A stretch of DNA of 64,000 nt from Larix kaempferi (lineage: Eukaryota > Streptophyta > Pinopsida > Pinales > Pinaceae): positions 16,120,001 to 16,184,000 of the forward strand of contig BSBM01000260.1 of NCBI GenBank assembly GCA_027924585.1. The letters are read 5' to 3'. Numbering within the stretch: position 1 is the first letter of the stretch; the number at the start of each line of letters is the position of its first letter. The notes under the pieces are model-generated. The model saw only the letters and a list, made by a program, of their open reading frames with translations, did not search any database and was not told the origin of the DNA. Below are positions 1-12,100 of the stretch, piece by piece. A program made the translations under genes and the position numbers.

Positions 1-44
1 TAAGACCTAAATCTTTTCTATTTCCTTTTGAAGTACTCTTTAAG

Positions 45-3000
45 ATGTCTCGCCACACCAAGCTTGACGATAAGCTTGAAAGGGATGATAAATTCCGAGC
101 CTGGAAATATAGGATTGGGTTAATCCTAGAAGAGAATGAGTTGGACAACTACATAAAGGAAGAGGTCCCAGTTCCAGAGGGAGATGAGGCTAAGGCCTTA
201 CACAAGAAGAGCATAGTCAAGGCTAAGATAATCATTGCTAATTCTATGAAGGACCATCTCATACCCCATGTGTCTTCCCTAAAGAAACCTAAGGAGATGT
301 TTGACTCCTTGACCAAGTTGTTTGAAGGAAAGAACATAAATCGGAAGATGACTCTGCGGAACCAATTGAAAGGGGTAAAGCTTCAGAATGGAGAGACCAT
401 TCAATCCTATTTTTCCAAGGTCTCTCAAATCAAGGAACAACTTGAAGTTGTGGATGAAGTAGTGGAGAATGGTGAAATTGTAATGACCACATTGAATGGC
501 CTACCTAGGTCATGGGCCTTCTTCATCCAAGGAATTTGTGTAAGAAAAAAACTGATCTCCTTCAGTAGACTATGGGAGGAATGTTCACAAGAAGAAGCTA
601 GGCTTGTGGCTCGAAAAAAAAAGATGGGAAATGAAGATCAAGTTCTCACGGCACACACCAAGAACGGAAAGTTCAAGAGGGAGCATTCTCATCCCAAGAA
701 ATCTTCTCACCATTATAAAAATAAGAAACATCTAAGATGTTTTACATGTAATGAGAAGGGTCACTTTGCCTCAGATTGTCTGAAGAACAAAAAGGACAAC
801 AACAACAACAAGAAGAGAAACAGGAAAATATATCATGCTCATGCTGTTGAGGATGATGAACCTCCCAAGAAGAGGGCTAGAGCAGAAAGTGATGACTCAT
901 CTAGTGAAGATGAATATGTTCTAATCTCTGCTCTCACAGGTACTATCTCTCATGGATGTAATGATTGGCTTATTGATAGTGGGGATTCTAAACACATGAC
1001 TGGGTCTAAAGAATCTTTTGTAGATCTATCTGAACATGAGTCACCTCATAAAGTGAAACTTGGGGATGACTATCAATATCCTATCAAAGGAAGTGGTGAA
1101 GCCTCCTACAAACTAGACTATGGGAAGTCTTTGAAAATGAAAGATGTTCTATATGTACCTGGGCTCAAAAAGAATCTCCTATCCATATCATCCCTGGATG
1201 CAAAAGGGATTAGAGTTGCATTTGTGGATGGCCAAGTACTCATGTGGCCAAAGGGTAAGACCATAGCTGATACAGTAGTGATTGGAGAGCAAGAGGGAGG
1301 ATTGTACAAATTGAAGGGACAACCTGAACATGCCATGGTACATGAATCCATGCAGCCAAGTGAACTTTGGCATAGAAGGCTTGCACATGTGCACTATAGA
1401 GCACTACCAATTGCACGTAAAGCTGTAAAAGGTCTTCCTGACATCCAGTCAAAGCATGAAGGTGTTTGCAAAGGATGTACAAAAGGAAAGAACACAAAGA
1501 AGGAATTTCCAAGCAGTGAAAGCAAAGTAAAAGGAATCTTGGAGATTATCCACTCCGATGTATGCGGTCCAATGTCTTCCAGTTCTCTAAGTGGGTATGT
1601 ATACTATGTTTCTTTCATTGATGATTTCTCTAGGAAGACTTGGGTTTATTTCTTGAAAAATAAAGATGAAGTGTTTGATAAGTTCAAGGAATTCAAAGCC
1701 TTGATAGAAAATCAAACCGACAAGAAGATCAAGACCTTTAGATCTAACAATGGCGGAGAATTCACTTCAGGTGATTTCAAGAAGTTATGCAGTGATTCTG
1801 TGATTAAGAGGGAGTTGAGTGCTCCCTACAATCCACAACAAAATGGAGTTACAGAAAGGAATAATAGGACTATCATGGAAGCAACACAAGCAATGCTTCA
1901 TGACCAAGATATGCCTATGCATCTATGGGCATAAGCAGTTAGGACAGCTGTATATGTTCAGAACAAAACACCTCACAAGATACTTGTCAACAAGACACCA
2001 GAAGAAGTCTTCTCTGGTAAGAAACCAGAAGTTAGCCATCTCAGAATATTTGGATGTCCAATATATACACACATTCCAAAGGAAAAGAGGACAAATATAG
2101 ATCCTTTAGGAAAGAAGGGAATCTTTGTGGGTTACGGTGAAAGCTCGAAGGCTTACAGAATATACTTTCCAGGGTTCAAGAAGATTGACATCAGCAGGGA
2201 TATAACATTTTATGAAGACTCAGCATACATCAAATAAAGGAAGACACATGTTGAAGACCATGAAAAACCAAAGGTAACCAGATTCCAAGACACCACTATG
2301 AATGAAGTAATTCCAGAAGAAGATCATGAAATTGAAGATCCACAAGAACCTATAGATCCACCCCGTGAGAAGAACTCTCACAAGAGGAAACTTGCATGGT
2401 CTAGATAGCTCATTTAAGATGCAGAAAGGTATGGAATTCCAGAACAAGAACACATAGAAAGGAAGAGGACTAGATCACATACTAGTTATATTGCCTTACT
2501 CTGTGATATTATGAACAAAGAACCTTTCAGTTATGAAGAAGCAACGGAAAAGAAAGAATGGAAGGATGTCATGGTCAAGGAGTACCAATCGATCATGAAG
2601 AATGATGTTTGGGATGTGGTCCCAAGACCTAAAGGGAAGTTTGTTGTGACTTCTAAGTGGATCTATAAGATCAAGCATGCTGCAGATGGTAGCATTGAGA
2701 AATACAAGGCGAGGTTTGTAGCTCGTGTCTTCTCCCAGAAAGAGGGAATAGACTATGAAGAGACTTTTGCTCCTGTAGCCAGATACACTTCCATTAGAAC
2801 AGTACTTGCTTTGGCTGCAGTGATGAAGTGGAAGATACACCAGATGGATCTCAAGACAGCTTTCTTGAATGGTGTAGTCGAAGAGGAAGTATATGTGGAG
2901 CATCCACTCTGTTTTGAGACACATGACAGGGAGTCGTATGTGTGCAGGTTGAAGAAAGCCTTATATGGCTTGAAGCAAGCTCCTAGGACTTGGTATGGTA

Positions 3001-4064
3001 GGATGGATAGTTTTCTATCTAGTTTAGGCTTTACCAAGAGTAAAGCGGATTCCAACCTTTACTACAAGGTTGAGGAAGGCAATCCAGTGATACTACTGTT
3101 GTATGTGGATGACCTGTTTGTTACAAGTGAAGATGGGTTGATTGTCGACACCAAGAGGAAGCTTGCTGCCGAGTTCGAGATGAAGGACTTAGGGATGATG
3201 CATTACTTTCTAGGCATGGAGGTGCGGCAGAGTGCAGATGGGATCTTCATCGGACAAGGGAAGTGTGCAGTAGAGATTCTGAAGAGGTTCAGGATGATGG
3301 ACTGCAAGGCCATGGCCACACCTATGGCATCGAACCTGAAGCTTCTGTGTGATGCTTCATCTGAGCCGGTTGATGTCACTATGTATCATCAAATGATTGG
3401 ATCTTTGATGTACCTCACGAATACAAGACTAGATATTTGCTTTGCGGTGAACACATTGAGCTAGTTCCTGACGTATCCCAGAAGTGTTCACCTAATTATT
3501 GTAAAGCATATTCTGAGTTACCTGAAGGGTACGGTTTATTATGGGCTCAAGTATGATGCGAATCAAAAGTTTAACTTGCAGGGTTATGTTGATTCAGATT
3601 GGGCAAGCAGTGCTATAGATAGGAAGAGCACTTCTGGGTGCTGCTTCAGTATGGGATCAAGTGTGATCTCTTGGTTTAGCAAGAAGCAGCCCTTCGTAGC
3701 ACTGAGTACAGTCGAAGCAGAGTATGTCGCAGCTTGTTCAGCTAGTTGTGAGGCAGTATAGATTAGGAAGCTACTGTCTTAGTTATTTGATCTCCCGTTG
3801 GATGCTACTGGTATCTTTTATGACAACTAGAGTTGTGTGAAGCTGTCTGAGAACCCGGCGTTCCATGACAGGTCAAAGCACATTGAGATCAAATATCACT
3901 ATATCAGGGATATGGTGCAGATAGGAGCAGTGAAGCTCCTGTATGTTACGACGGATGAGCAGGTTGCAGATGTGTTGACGAAACCACTAGCCAAAGTGAA
4001 GTTTGATTACTTTAAAGAGAGGCTTGGTGCTCTTCAGATTGAAGATACTTCGGGGAAGAAGTGA
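45..4064 (+). pseudogene. copia gag-pol polyprotein with in-frame nonsense codons
   Basis: One frame runs from the ATG at 45 to the TGA at 4062-4064, broken by stops at about 1932, 2235, 2406, 2415, 3462, 3759, 3780 and 3828. No frameshift is needed to read through. Domains in order: UBN2-type gag (residues 1-200), CCHC zinc knuckle (Cys232 to Cys245, spacing CX2CX4HX4C), aspartic protease (Asp311-Ser-Gly), gag-pre-integrase with LWHRRLAH and a CX2C pair, and an integrase core with IHSDVCGPM. Reverse transcriptase (2511-3464) has YGLKQAPRTWY and the YVDD box near 3103. RNase H (from about 3576) has DSDWA and ends with VADVLTKPL. The second integrase catalytic Asp is replaced by Asn568. Family and domain calls rest on motif recognition; loss of function is inferred. 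Confidence 0.93.
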
Positions 4065-4456
4065 TGGGACACATTTGCAGGAGCCATTCCAAGCATGGTG
4101 AGAGGAGGATCCTTCCCATGGCTGTGGATGTAAGCGTTGTGTGATGAGCATCAGGACGATGCTCCAGTTACTACTTTGTATATGCATCAGGTGGATGCTT
4201 TGTATGATCAGTTGGATCATGTATATGTATATGCATCAATTTGATGATTTTTATGATTAGTTAGATCATGTAGGATGACATGCATCAGTACAATGCGGTG
4301 ATGATGATCAGGACGATCATGTGTGATGAGTATCAGTATGATGCTATGATGTTGATCATGACGATCATATGTGATGATATGTATCAGGTGGATGCATTGC
4401 ATAATCAGTTGGATTATGTGTGATGAGTTTCGAAGACACGGATGCACATGGGCTTT

Positions 4457-4725
4457 TTCGACATGGTTGCAGATATGTTCTCCCATGGTCGTGATGTAAT
4501 TGCTGGAGTCATTCTCACATGGTGGTAGATGTGTTCTCCCATGGTGCAGATGTAAGGGATGGAGCCATTCTCACATGGTGGTAGATGTGTTCTCCCATGG
4601 TGCAGATGTAAGGGCTGAAGCCATTTTTCACATGGTGGTAGATATGTTCTCCCATGGTGAAAAAGTAAGGGCTGGAGCCTTCCCCGAATGGTGGTAGATG
4701 TGTTCTCCCATGTCGGTGGTATAAG
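4457..4725 (+). repeat. Tandem array, about 56 bp unit, in copia 3' untranslated region
   Basis: About 4.5 copies of a unit containing GGTGGTAGATGTGTTCTCCC recur at 4521, 4577, 4634 and 4690, with spacings of 56, 57 and 56. Upstream (4100-4430) there is a looser set of short repeats built on GATGATCA and ATCAGGTGGATGC. It lies between the end of pol and the polypurine tract. Short open frames here on both strands are by-products of the repeat. Confidence 0.85.
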
Positions 4726-5188
4726 CACTGCATGATGTGCATCTGGACTGTGCTTCATGAACAATGAGATGAGACGATCAGTATGATCATGAGTATCAGG
4801 ATGATACTCTGTATCCATGGACAGGTTGTGCAGTTGCATGTAAAAGATCCAGGGAGATCCGATAGGTTGAGCAGTGAGCTCGTAAAAGTCCTGGGATACT
4901 CTTTCGAGGTTTTTTTGACGCACATAATAAGTCCTGAGGATTCCACAGTATGGCTAGTGATGATGAAGACCTACATGTGGTGGGCCTACATCCAGTATGA
5001 AAAAGGGCTGGCTCTGTAGAACTTCTTATGCCGAGCAGAATTTAGAGATAGCCCAATGATCGAGATGTCGAGTACAGCAACAGTGATGATGATGATGCTT
5101 CGTGATCCAGTGATGATGTTCCAGCTCCATAATTGAAGACTTGCACCAATATGTATTGATGACCTATGTTCATAATACCTTCCTAGTT

Positions 5189-5197
5189 AAGAGGGAG
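5189..5197 (+). other. Polypurine tract of the copia element
   Basis: AAGAGGGAG lies directly before TGTTGATG, the start of the proposed 3' LTR. This is the standard position and composition for the plus-strand primer of a copia element. Confidence 0.75.
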
Positions 5198-5796
5198 TGT
5201 TGATGTATTTGTAACTTCGGAAGATATTCACTTGTATATTACATTTGTGCTTTATTGTATATTTAACAGAGATGTATTATTCCTCTGATTGGAAGTGTCG
5301 TCATTTGTATTTGCAAGTGTCGCAAGTTACATTGCAAGTGTCATCATTTGTATTGATGGGTTATTATACCACCAGTGTGGGGTCGGCCCTAATCAGGACG
5401 TGGTTGGGTTATTAGACTTGAGTAGCAAGTCGGCCCCAGTGAATTATTGGCAGGTCAAGTCAGTGTATAAATATAGAGGTTGTGTCTCTCATTTGATTCA
5501 TTCACTCACTTCTCAAGCTCGCATAGCTAAGAGAGAAAGTGGTGCACTTGTGGAGGAGGAGGAGCATCTGCTAGAGACATCTTATTGGGTTTGATCTTTG
5601 TGATCTTGTATTGAGGCTTATTCCATCTCTGAGGAAATTGCAGGGTTTTTCACCTTCTTGGTTTTCCCCGGTGAAACTCTGTGTCTCTTGTGTGCTTGTT
5701 ATTGTGTCTATGATTGATATGTTGTAGATATGTTGTGCATGTTATTCTCTTAGAGATCCTGAATGATAATGGAATGAAATTATCAAAAAATTAACA
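5198..5796 (+). repeat. Probable 3' LTR of the copia element
   Basis: It starts TGTTGATG right after the polypurine tract and is taken to end at TTAACA (5791-5796), which gives matching TGTT/AACA termini and a length near 600 bp. It contains a good TATA box at 5466 with a pyrimidine-rich stretch downstream. The right edge is an inference, since the 5' LTR is not available for alignment. Confidence 0.6.
5466..5473 (+). promoter_or_regulatory. TATA box in copia LTR
   Basis: TATAAATA lies about 270 bases into the LTR, as expected for the U3 promoter of an LTR element. It is identified by sequence only. Confidence 0.5.
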
Positions 5797-8700
5797 TTCC
5801 TTAGCGCGTAAAATATGCCTCCTCATGCACCCGCGTGTCATCCACAGTCCTATGTGGTTGGTTCGGACTTATCAAACCTGTGTTATGGATTGTGCTAAAC
5901 CATAGCTAATTGGGCATTTCCACCATTTTTCTCAATATGTCTGTCTTTCACCACTCTTTACAGCATGACATACACAACCATTTTTGACGAAATTTTAGGC
6001 ATAGATAGCATTTTCTATGTAGATTCCAAATATACAATTGTTTTAAAAAAATATTAATTTTTTTCTATTTTTTTCCTAATTTTCTTGTATCATCACTATT
6101 CAAGTCAAAGAAACATGTTGTTAGTGTTTATTCCGTAACTTTTTCATTCACAACCATTTAAAAAAAAAATTGCATGCTGCACTATTAGAGACTAACGCCT
6201 AAGCTCTATAAAAAATCCAAGTCGAAATGATTGCATTTAGACTTTCAAATGATGCACCCACAATTGACGTACCATTCTCGAGGTTTGGCCACTTGGATAA
6301 TTAAAAGAAAATATCAATTAAACATTTGATTTTGGAAAAATAGTGTTGCACTAGTGCTACGTGTTCTCTACATTTATACCAATTTTTGTAGCCCAAAACC
6401 ATCATTTAGGCACTCAAAGGCTACACCCACAAAAACATATACCTTATCATTTGCAAAAAAAATAAAAAATGATTGTTAGAAAATATGAAATTTGATATAG
6501 TTATGTAAATTTTCAATACATAAAACTTATATACTCGGAAATGTGATTCAATTTCCTACATTTCATCTTTTTTAGTCAATGCAAGATGTTTTGTGTAAGT
6601 ATCTTAAAACATCCAGGTAAGTCAAGGGATGACTGATTTTTCAGTTTTCTATTGCATCTAACGTGCCAAAGGTGACTCTCATTAGCTTGCACTCATAGTT
6701 AAACCTACCCTCATAAGAAAATCTCATTTCATCAATCATATCATGCAATGCAAGTGGTCCTTGAAATCATGGTTTCTATAAGACCCATAAAACTCGAACA
6801 AGGAACTTTGCGGGCACCGAAATCATTAGATTTGGAGGCTTGAGCAAATTGAGTAGCCTTAAATGTCTTCTTCAAACACATGATTTCAATTATAATAAAA
6901 AGAAATTAAAAAACCAAGTGGAAATAAGACTTGCAAGTGTCCATTTCAAATACCCATTTGAGCGATTGAGAGTCTTTAGTTTTCAAAGCTCAAGTGCTCG
7001 CATTGTAGAGTTGGGAAAAGAAACATTCGGTATAAATACAAGGAATGGCCAATCTTCTAAAGAAGACAATATTAAACTACACAACATTGACTCATTTAAA
7101 TAAGACAATATTAAACTACACAACATTGACTCGTTGACTACTCTCATGAAGGCAACTTGTAGATTATTTTCTTTAGAGTGGATACCCCATTCACTAGTTA
7201 GAATATTGGTGAAATTAGATAAGAATCATACCCCACAAAGTCCTTTTCAAATGGCAATTTCACATTGGTGTAGGTTCATAACTTGCACCCACACGAGGGA
7301 ATAAGTTTACATCGCTCATATCCCTCCATCAAAAAATTGATCAACATTGGAAGTTGTCTTTATGGTAAACTTACAAGATTCGCACTAGTAGAGATAATTT
7401 ATGCTTGCCTCCTAGCACCACTTGATTCATGTGGGCTTTAAAAATGGGCAGTGATAAGAAGGACCCTTCCTTGTTAACAACAATCCCAACTATTGATTGA
7501 TTTTGGGATCTACAACTCGAGACAACTCGAGTTTTATCTACTTCATATAACTCTCCACTTAACCTTTTAGACTATAGTTATGTGGGAGAATTAGAAACAT
7601 TGCATTGTTGTAGGTTTAAAAGCACGATCAAGAGAGACTTTTAAACCCACACCAACCACATCCATCGATTGTTTGAAAATTAACAACACATTAAAAAAAC
7701 CTATGTTAATACTCCTAGGGATATCGACACTTCATCATCATGATTAAAAATTTTGAATATAAACGATAATCTAAAGGATTTGTTACCTAAATTTAGTAAT
7801 AAAACACATACCATATCATTATATTAATGTACGTGAACATAAAATAGATCACACATATTAAAGCATGTTATGGAAAAAACTTTACTAGTATATACAACTT
7901 CGAATACAAACCCCATCGATCCTATAAGATATCTCATGAATATATATAAAAAACAAAAAATTATATCCTATGTACAAGTAGTTGTAGTACTTCACTAAGC
8001 GAACTCCTGCCCAAAACTATTTAAGTACCTACGGATTTTCATTAGTGTCCATATTCTCATTTGGAATTTGGGTATATAAATTAAAAACTAAGCTTCCTTA
8101 AAGGTTAGTGTTTACGTATGATCGATTATGTCTAGTAAGTTCTTGATAATTTAGCCCATTACTTATTACTTATTTGACCTGACCTAGTTAAGAAAATCAT
8201 TTGTGATTATTGAGATGTTAAAAAAATCATAATAATAATTAATAATTTAATTTTAACACTTTTGTTTAGGTATAATAATTGAGAAATTAAAAATCATAAC
8301 AATAATACTAAATAATTTAATTTTAAGGTTATAATTTAGTTAGATTTTTGTTTCAAATAAAACATAAAAAAAAAAAATTTAATATTCATTAAATCAAAGT
8401 TAACATAATTCCCATTCTCCAATCCAAAAATTGAATCAAAATTAATATAATTCATTAGACGATCCCATTTTCCAATTCAAAAATAAATTAGAAAATATAA
8501 AAAACATTCATATAGACACTATGGCAACATCATCCAAAACTCTCAACATTTAAACTATCTCAATACACATACCAATAAAACCAGTCCAACCATCAAACCA
8601 ACATAAAGAACAAACAAATCCATTAAGAAACATAAATCAACATAAAGAACAAACAAAAACAAAGACATTAAGGAGCAAAAATCTAATAAAACCGATAATT

Positions 8701-8812
8701 AGCCAACTCATAACCAATACGCTCTTCAAAGAACGTAAGCCCTTGAGGTAGGCCAAGGGTTCACTTAGAAAAGGCTCGCTTAGAAAGGAAGTATGCAGTC
8801 CCATTATACTGC

Positions 8813-8817
<5 letters not shown>
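5797..8817. other. AT-rich stretch without a recognisable gene
   Basis: No domain or conserved exon is seen. The longest frame (6840-7103, plus, 87 codons) resembles nothing I know. A 39-bp tandem duplication around GACAATATTAAACTACACAA lies at 7065-7142. Homopolymer runs and the lack of long frames suggest old intergenic or repeat-derived DNA. Confidence 0.6.

Positions 8818-8848
<31 letters not shown>
8818..8848. repeat. (AT)n microsatellite
   Basis: An uninterrupted run of alternating A and T of about 30 bases follows GTGTG. Confidence 0.95.
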
Positions 8849-8851
<3 letters not shown>

Positions 8852-8962
8852 AAATAAGGACTCTGCGATATCTTATAAAGTCTGGATATATTTTTTTGGA
8901 ATAGCTGTGACAAATTTAAAAAATAAAATGGAGAAAAATTATAATCTAGGTGAGTCCAACAT

Positions 8963-9030
8963 TTAAAGGACGTAATGACATGACGTAATGTAATATTGAT
9001 ACAATTAAAGGACGTAATGACATGACGTAA
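8963..9030. repeat. 26-bp direct repeat with GACGTAA motifs
   Basis: Two near-perfect copies, at 8963-8988 and 9005-9030, each contain GGACGTAATG and ATGACGTAA. They lie just past the 3' end of the receptor kinase gene. TGACGT-type motifs are bZIP half-sites in plants, but a regulatory role here is only speculation. Confidence 0.75.
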
Positions 9031-9105
9031 ACCAAGTAATACATCGCTATAACGTCCGCTATGTCATCGTTGCGACCTCTATATTTGACAAGTTAGTTGA
9101 CACTC

Positions 9106-12100
9106 TTATCTTCCTACGTTTGAAATGTTGGAGCTGTTATCACTCCACTTCATTCCTTTGAATTTAATCGAATCCACCTCGCCCGCCAACAGCTCCGCAC
9201 TTTCGATGCCAATCTCCTCATGTTTGATAGCCTCTAACAGCTCTGCCACTACCTCACTCACACTCGGCCTGCATGACCGTACAGCCTGAACACATCTCAT
9301 GGCAACTTTGGCAACTCCACTTATGGATTTCATGTTATAACTTCCACCCAACCTCTCGTCTATGATTTCGGTTATTTTTCCAGCATTTTCATCCATCTCC
9401 ATTAGATACGGCGTCACCTGTAAATATGCTAATAATTATTGTTAGCCATCAGGACAAATATTAATACTTTGGATAACTGATGGTAAGATTCCTTACCGAC
9501 TGGATGATGTTTATTTCATTCTCAGGCAGTTTTAGATCTATGGGTGGTCTACCGCATATGAGCTCCAGCAAAACCACTCCAAAACTATACACATCACTCT
9601 TCTCCGTCAATGTTTGAGTGTAGTAATACCTGTAAAAGAGTTGCCCCACCGAAACAATATAGCTAATCAAATACAGTGGAAATAAAAAATGAAATTGACT
9701 GTGCTCTTAATAATTGCAAGTTATAGATGTGTTATATACTCTGGATCGAGGTATCCTGCCGTTCCTTTCACCGCAGTGGTAACATGAGTAGCCTCTCCAT
9801 CTATTGTCATCCTTGAAAGACCGAAATCGGCCAGTTTTCCATTCATATTGCTGTCTAAAAGTATGTTTGCTGTCTTTACATCCCTGTGAATTATCTTCGG
9901 GATGGAACCCACGTGGAGATATTCAAGTCCTTCAAATAGAAATTGCATTTAATTCAGATCAGATATATGGTTACCCATGATTTGTCCGTTCTAAGATGGA
10001 TAAGAAATCAGCTGCTATTTTCTTGTAATCAATACTTTAAACAACCAGCGTTTCTTTAGATCATAAAAAAACTGCTTCACATCAAAGTAATTTAGAGGAG
10101 TTACCTTGGGCTGCATTTAAAGCAATTGTGAGCCTTGTTTTCCAATTTAGTTCTGAATGTTCTGCACTAGCTCCTGCAAATTCTTAATAATAAGAACCAA
10201 ATGCGCATTGCTTATCTTGGTTATTCTATCAAATGAAACAAACATATATCTGGGCAATATAATTTACCATAAAGGCGGTCCCTTAGGGGCCCTCCTGGCA
10301 TGTGCTCGTAGATAAGCATAACTTGTCTCGTTTCGTTACAGTAGCCCAGCAAAGATACCAAATTCCTATGATTGATTCTAGAAAGAAGATCAACCTGTTT
10401 ATTAAGTGAAAGCACTAGCGTAAATTTAACGATACTTATGAGTGCAACCAAAACTGTTTGTGGTCACACATTCTTAAATTGGATCCAAATTGAACCGTAT
10501 TACATGGTAATATCTGAGGGTTACCTCATTCAAGAACTCTTGAACTCCTTGGTGAGAGAACAATGAGAGCACTTTGACAGCTATATTCTTTCCTTCTGGC
10601 AATTTACCAAGGAACACTGATCCAAATCCCCCTCGCCCAATCTCCTGGCTAAAGTTTTGAGTGGCAGTTACCATTTCATCTAGAGTGAAGGCACGAGACT
10701 TTGTCGGATTTGGCACCACAACCATTGGGTAGTCTGCAATTCAATCATGGCAGGTAAAGTTAGTAATAGTAAAGCTTCATAATTTTCATGTTATAATATT
10801 TCTAATATTGATTGTATTTCGTGACCTTGGTGCAAGAAATGTCTTGGTTCCATTTCCACCCCACTGCTTTCGGCGGCGACCCCCTGTTCATTTCTCCTCC
10901 TGGATTTTTTGCGATACATAAAAATACCCACAATTAACGCTAAAGCGATGATTAAAAGTCCGCCTAGTGTTATTCCGAGCACCAGCTTCAATTTATTATT
11001 GTTTGAAATCTGTGGGGTACGTTCCCTCAAATCCATACGTAGGTAGGGGTTTCCCAAGTAACTGCAATAGAACAAAGAAAGATTTTCCATGAATGTAATG
11101 TAGTAAGGTTAATTAGAGTTTGAACTGGATTCATAATACTAAATATGACATTTCTTTTAGACAAACTATGAAAGAAAATCTGAACCTAAAAATATTAAAA
11201 TCGGATTTGGGTCAAACATAACGTAAATAAAATTGATTACTTGAATTTCAACGAACAATTGAGGAGAAGTTGCGCAGGAATTACACCACTGAAATTATTG
11301 TTTTCTAAATTCCTGTCACAATAAATTCAAAAACATTTCCATCCAAATTTGTTAGCTAATTGCATTTAACTTCGAACAACAATCGGAAAAAATTAAGTTA
11401 AATTGAAAAGTGTGAGGAGAGGACGACATACAACTCTTTAAGGTTTTGCAGTTGAAATAACCACTCTGGAACAGTACCGCTCAGGTTGTTGTTTTGTAAA
11501 TATCTAGCATAATAACCAAAGTAAATTTTGCTGTAAATTTATTTTTTCCTTTTTTTGAAAATACATAGGCTCAAGTCTAAAAGTCGGCAAAATGGAAATT
11601 TAATGTTGAAAAGAAACTTATAGTCCTTCCAACATGGTTAAATTGGAGAAATTGGGCAATGATCCCATCAAGTGATTATTGTGAAGTGACCTGCTAATTT
11701 AAACACGAATGGGTTAGTGGCCTGCTCATTTAAACACGAATGGGTTAGTGGCCTGCTACAGAGATGATTATTCCGTGATATAATATCCAAAGACGATACA
11801 TCTCCCTCCACGCCATCAAATTCTATGTTCGGAGTGGATAAACCGCCAATCCTTTCCGTAATAAAAATAATTCAACCATAGTCTACACCTAGACTCACTG
11901 CAAATAATCTAGTCATTGGTATGTGTTGTAATCTACAACTTTGCAGGATTATTAGGAAGAGCTACATAGGGGCTACACTAAAAAAAAAAGTTTAAATTCT
12001 ACTTACACATTAACTAATGAAGTCAACTGTGCAATTTCTTTAGGCACCAATCCTGTCAGATTTCTTCCGGACAAATAGCTGGCAACAACAGAGGCGCAGA

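Larger units (their letters stand above)
1..5796 (+). mobile_element. Ty1/copia LTR retrotransposon, degraded, 5' LTR outside window
   Basis: The order gag, CCHC knuckle, protease, integrase, reverse transcriptase, RNase H is the copia order. The coding region (45-4064) is followed by about 1.1 kb of non-coding, partly tandemly repeated DNA, a polypurine tract and a probable 3' LTR. The window starts 44 bases before the gag ATG, so the 5' LTR and primer binding site are not visible and LTR divergence cannot be judged. The whole polyprotein lies in one frame interrupted by several stop codons, so this copy is non-autonomous. Confidence 0.93.

Noticed and set aside
4457-4725. Possible CRISPR array
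   Set aside because: The units are contiguous with no unique spacers, and the setting is a plant retrotransposon.
4414-4923. Minus-strand frame of 169 codons with His-rich repeats
   Set aside because: It is antisense to the 56-bp tandem array of the copia 3' region, so the repeats create the frame.
11604-11621. U12-type AT-AC intron as explanation of the AT donor
   Set aside because: The donor is ATAAGT, not ATATCC, and the intron ends in AG, so it is a changed U2-type donor.
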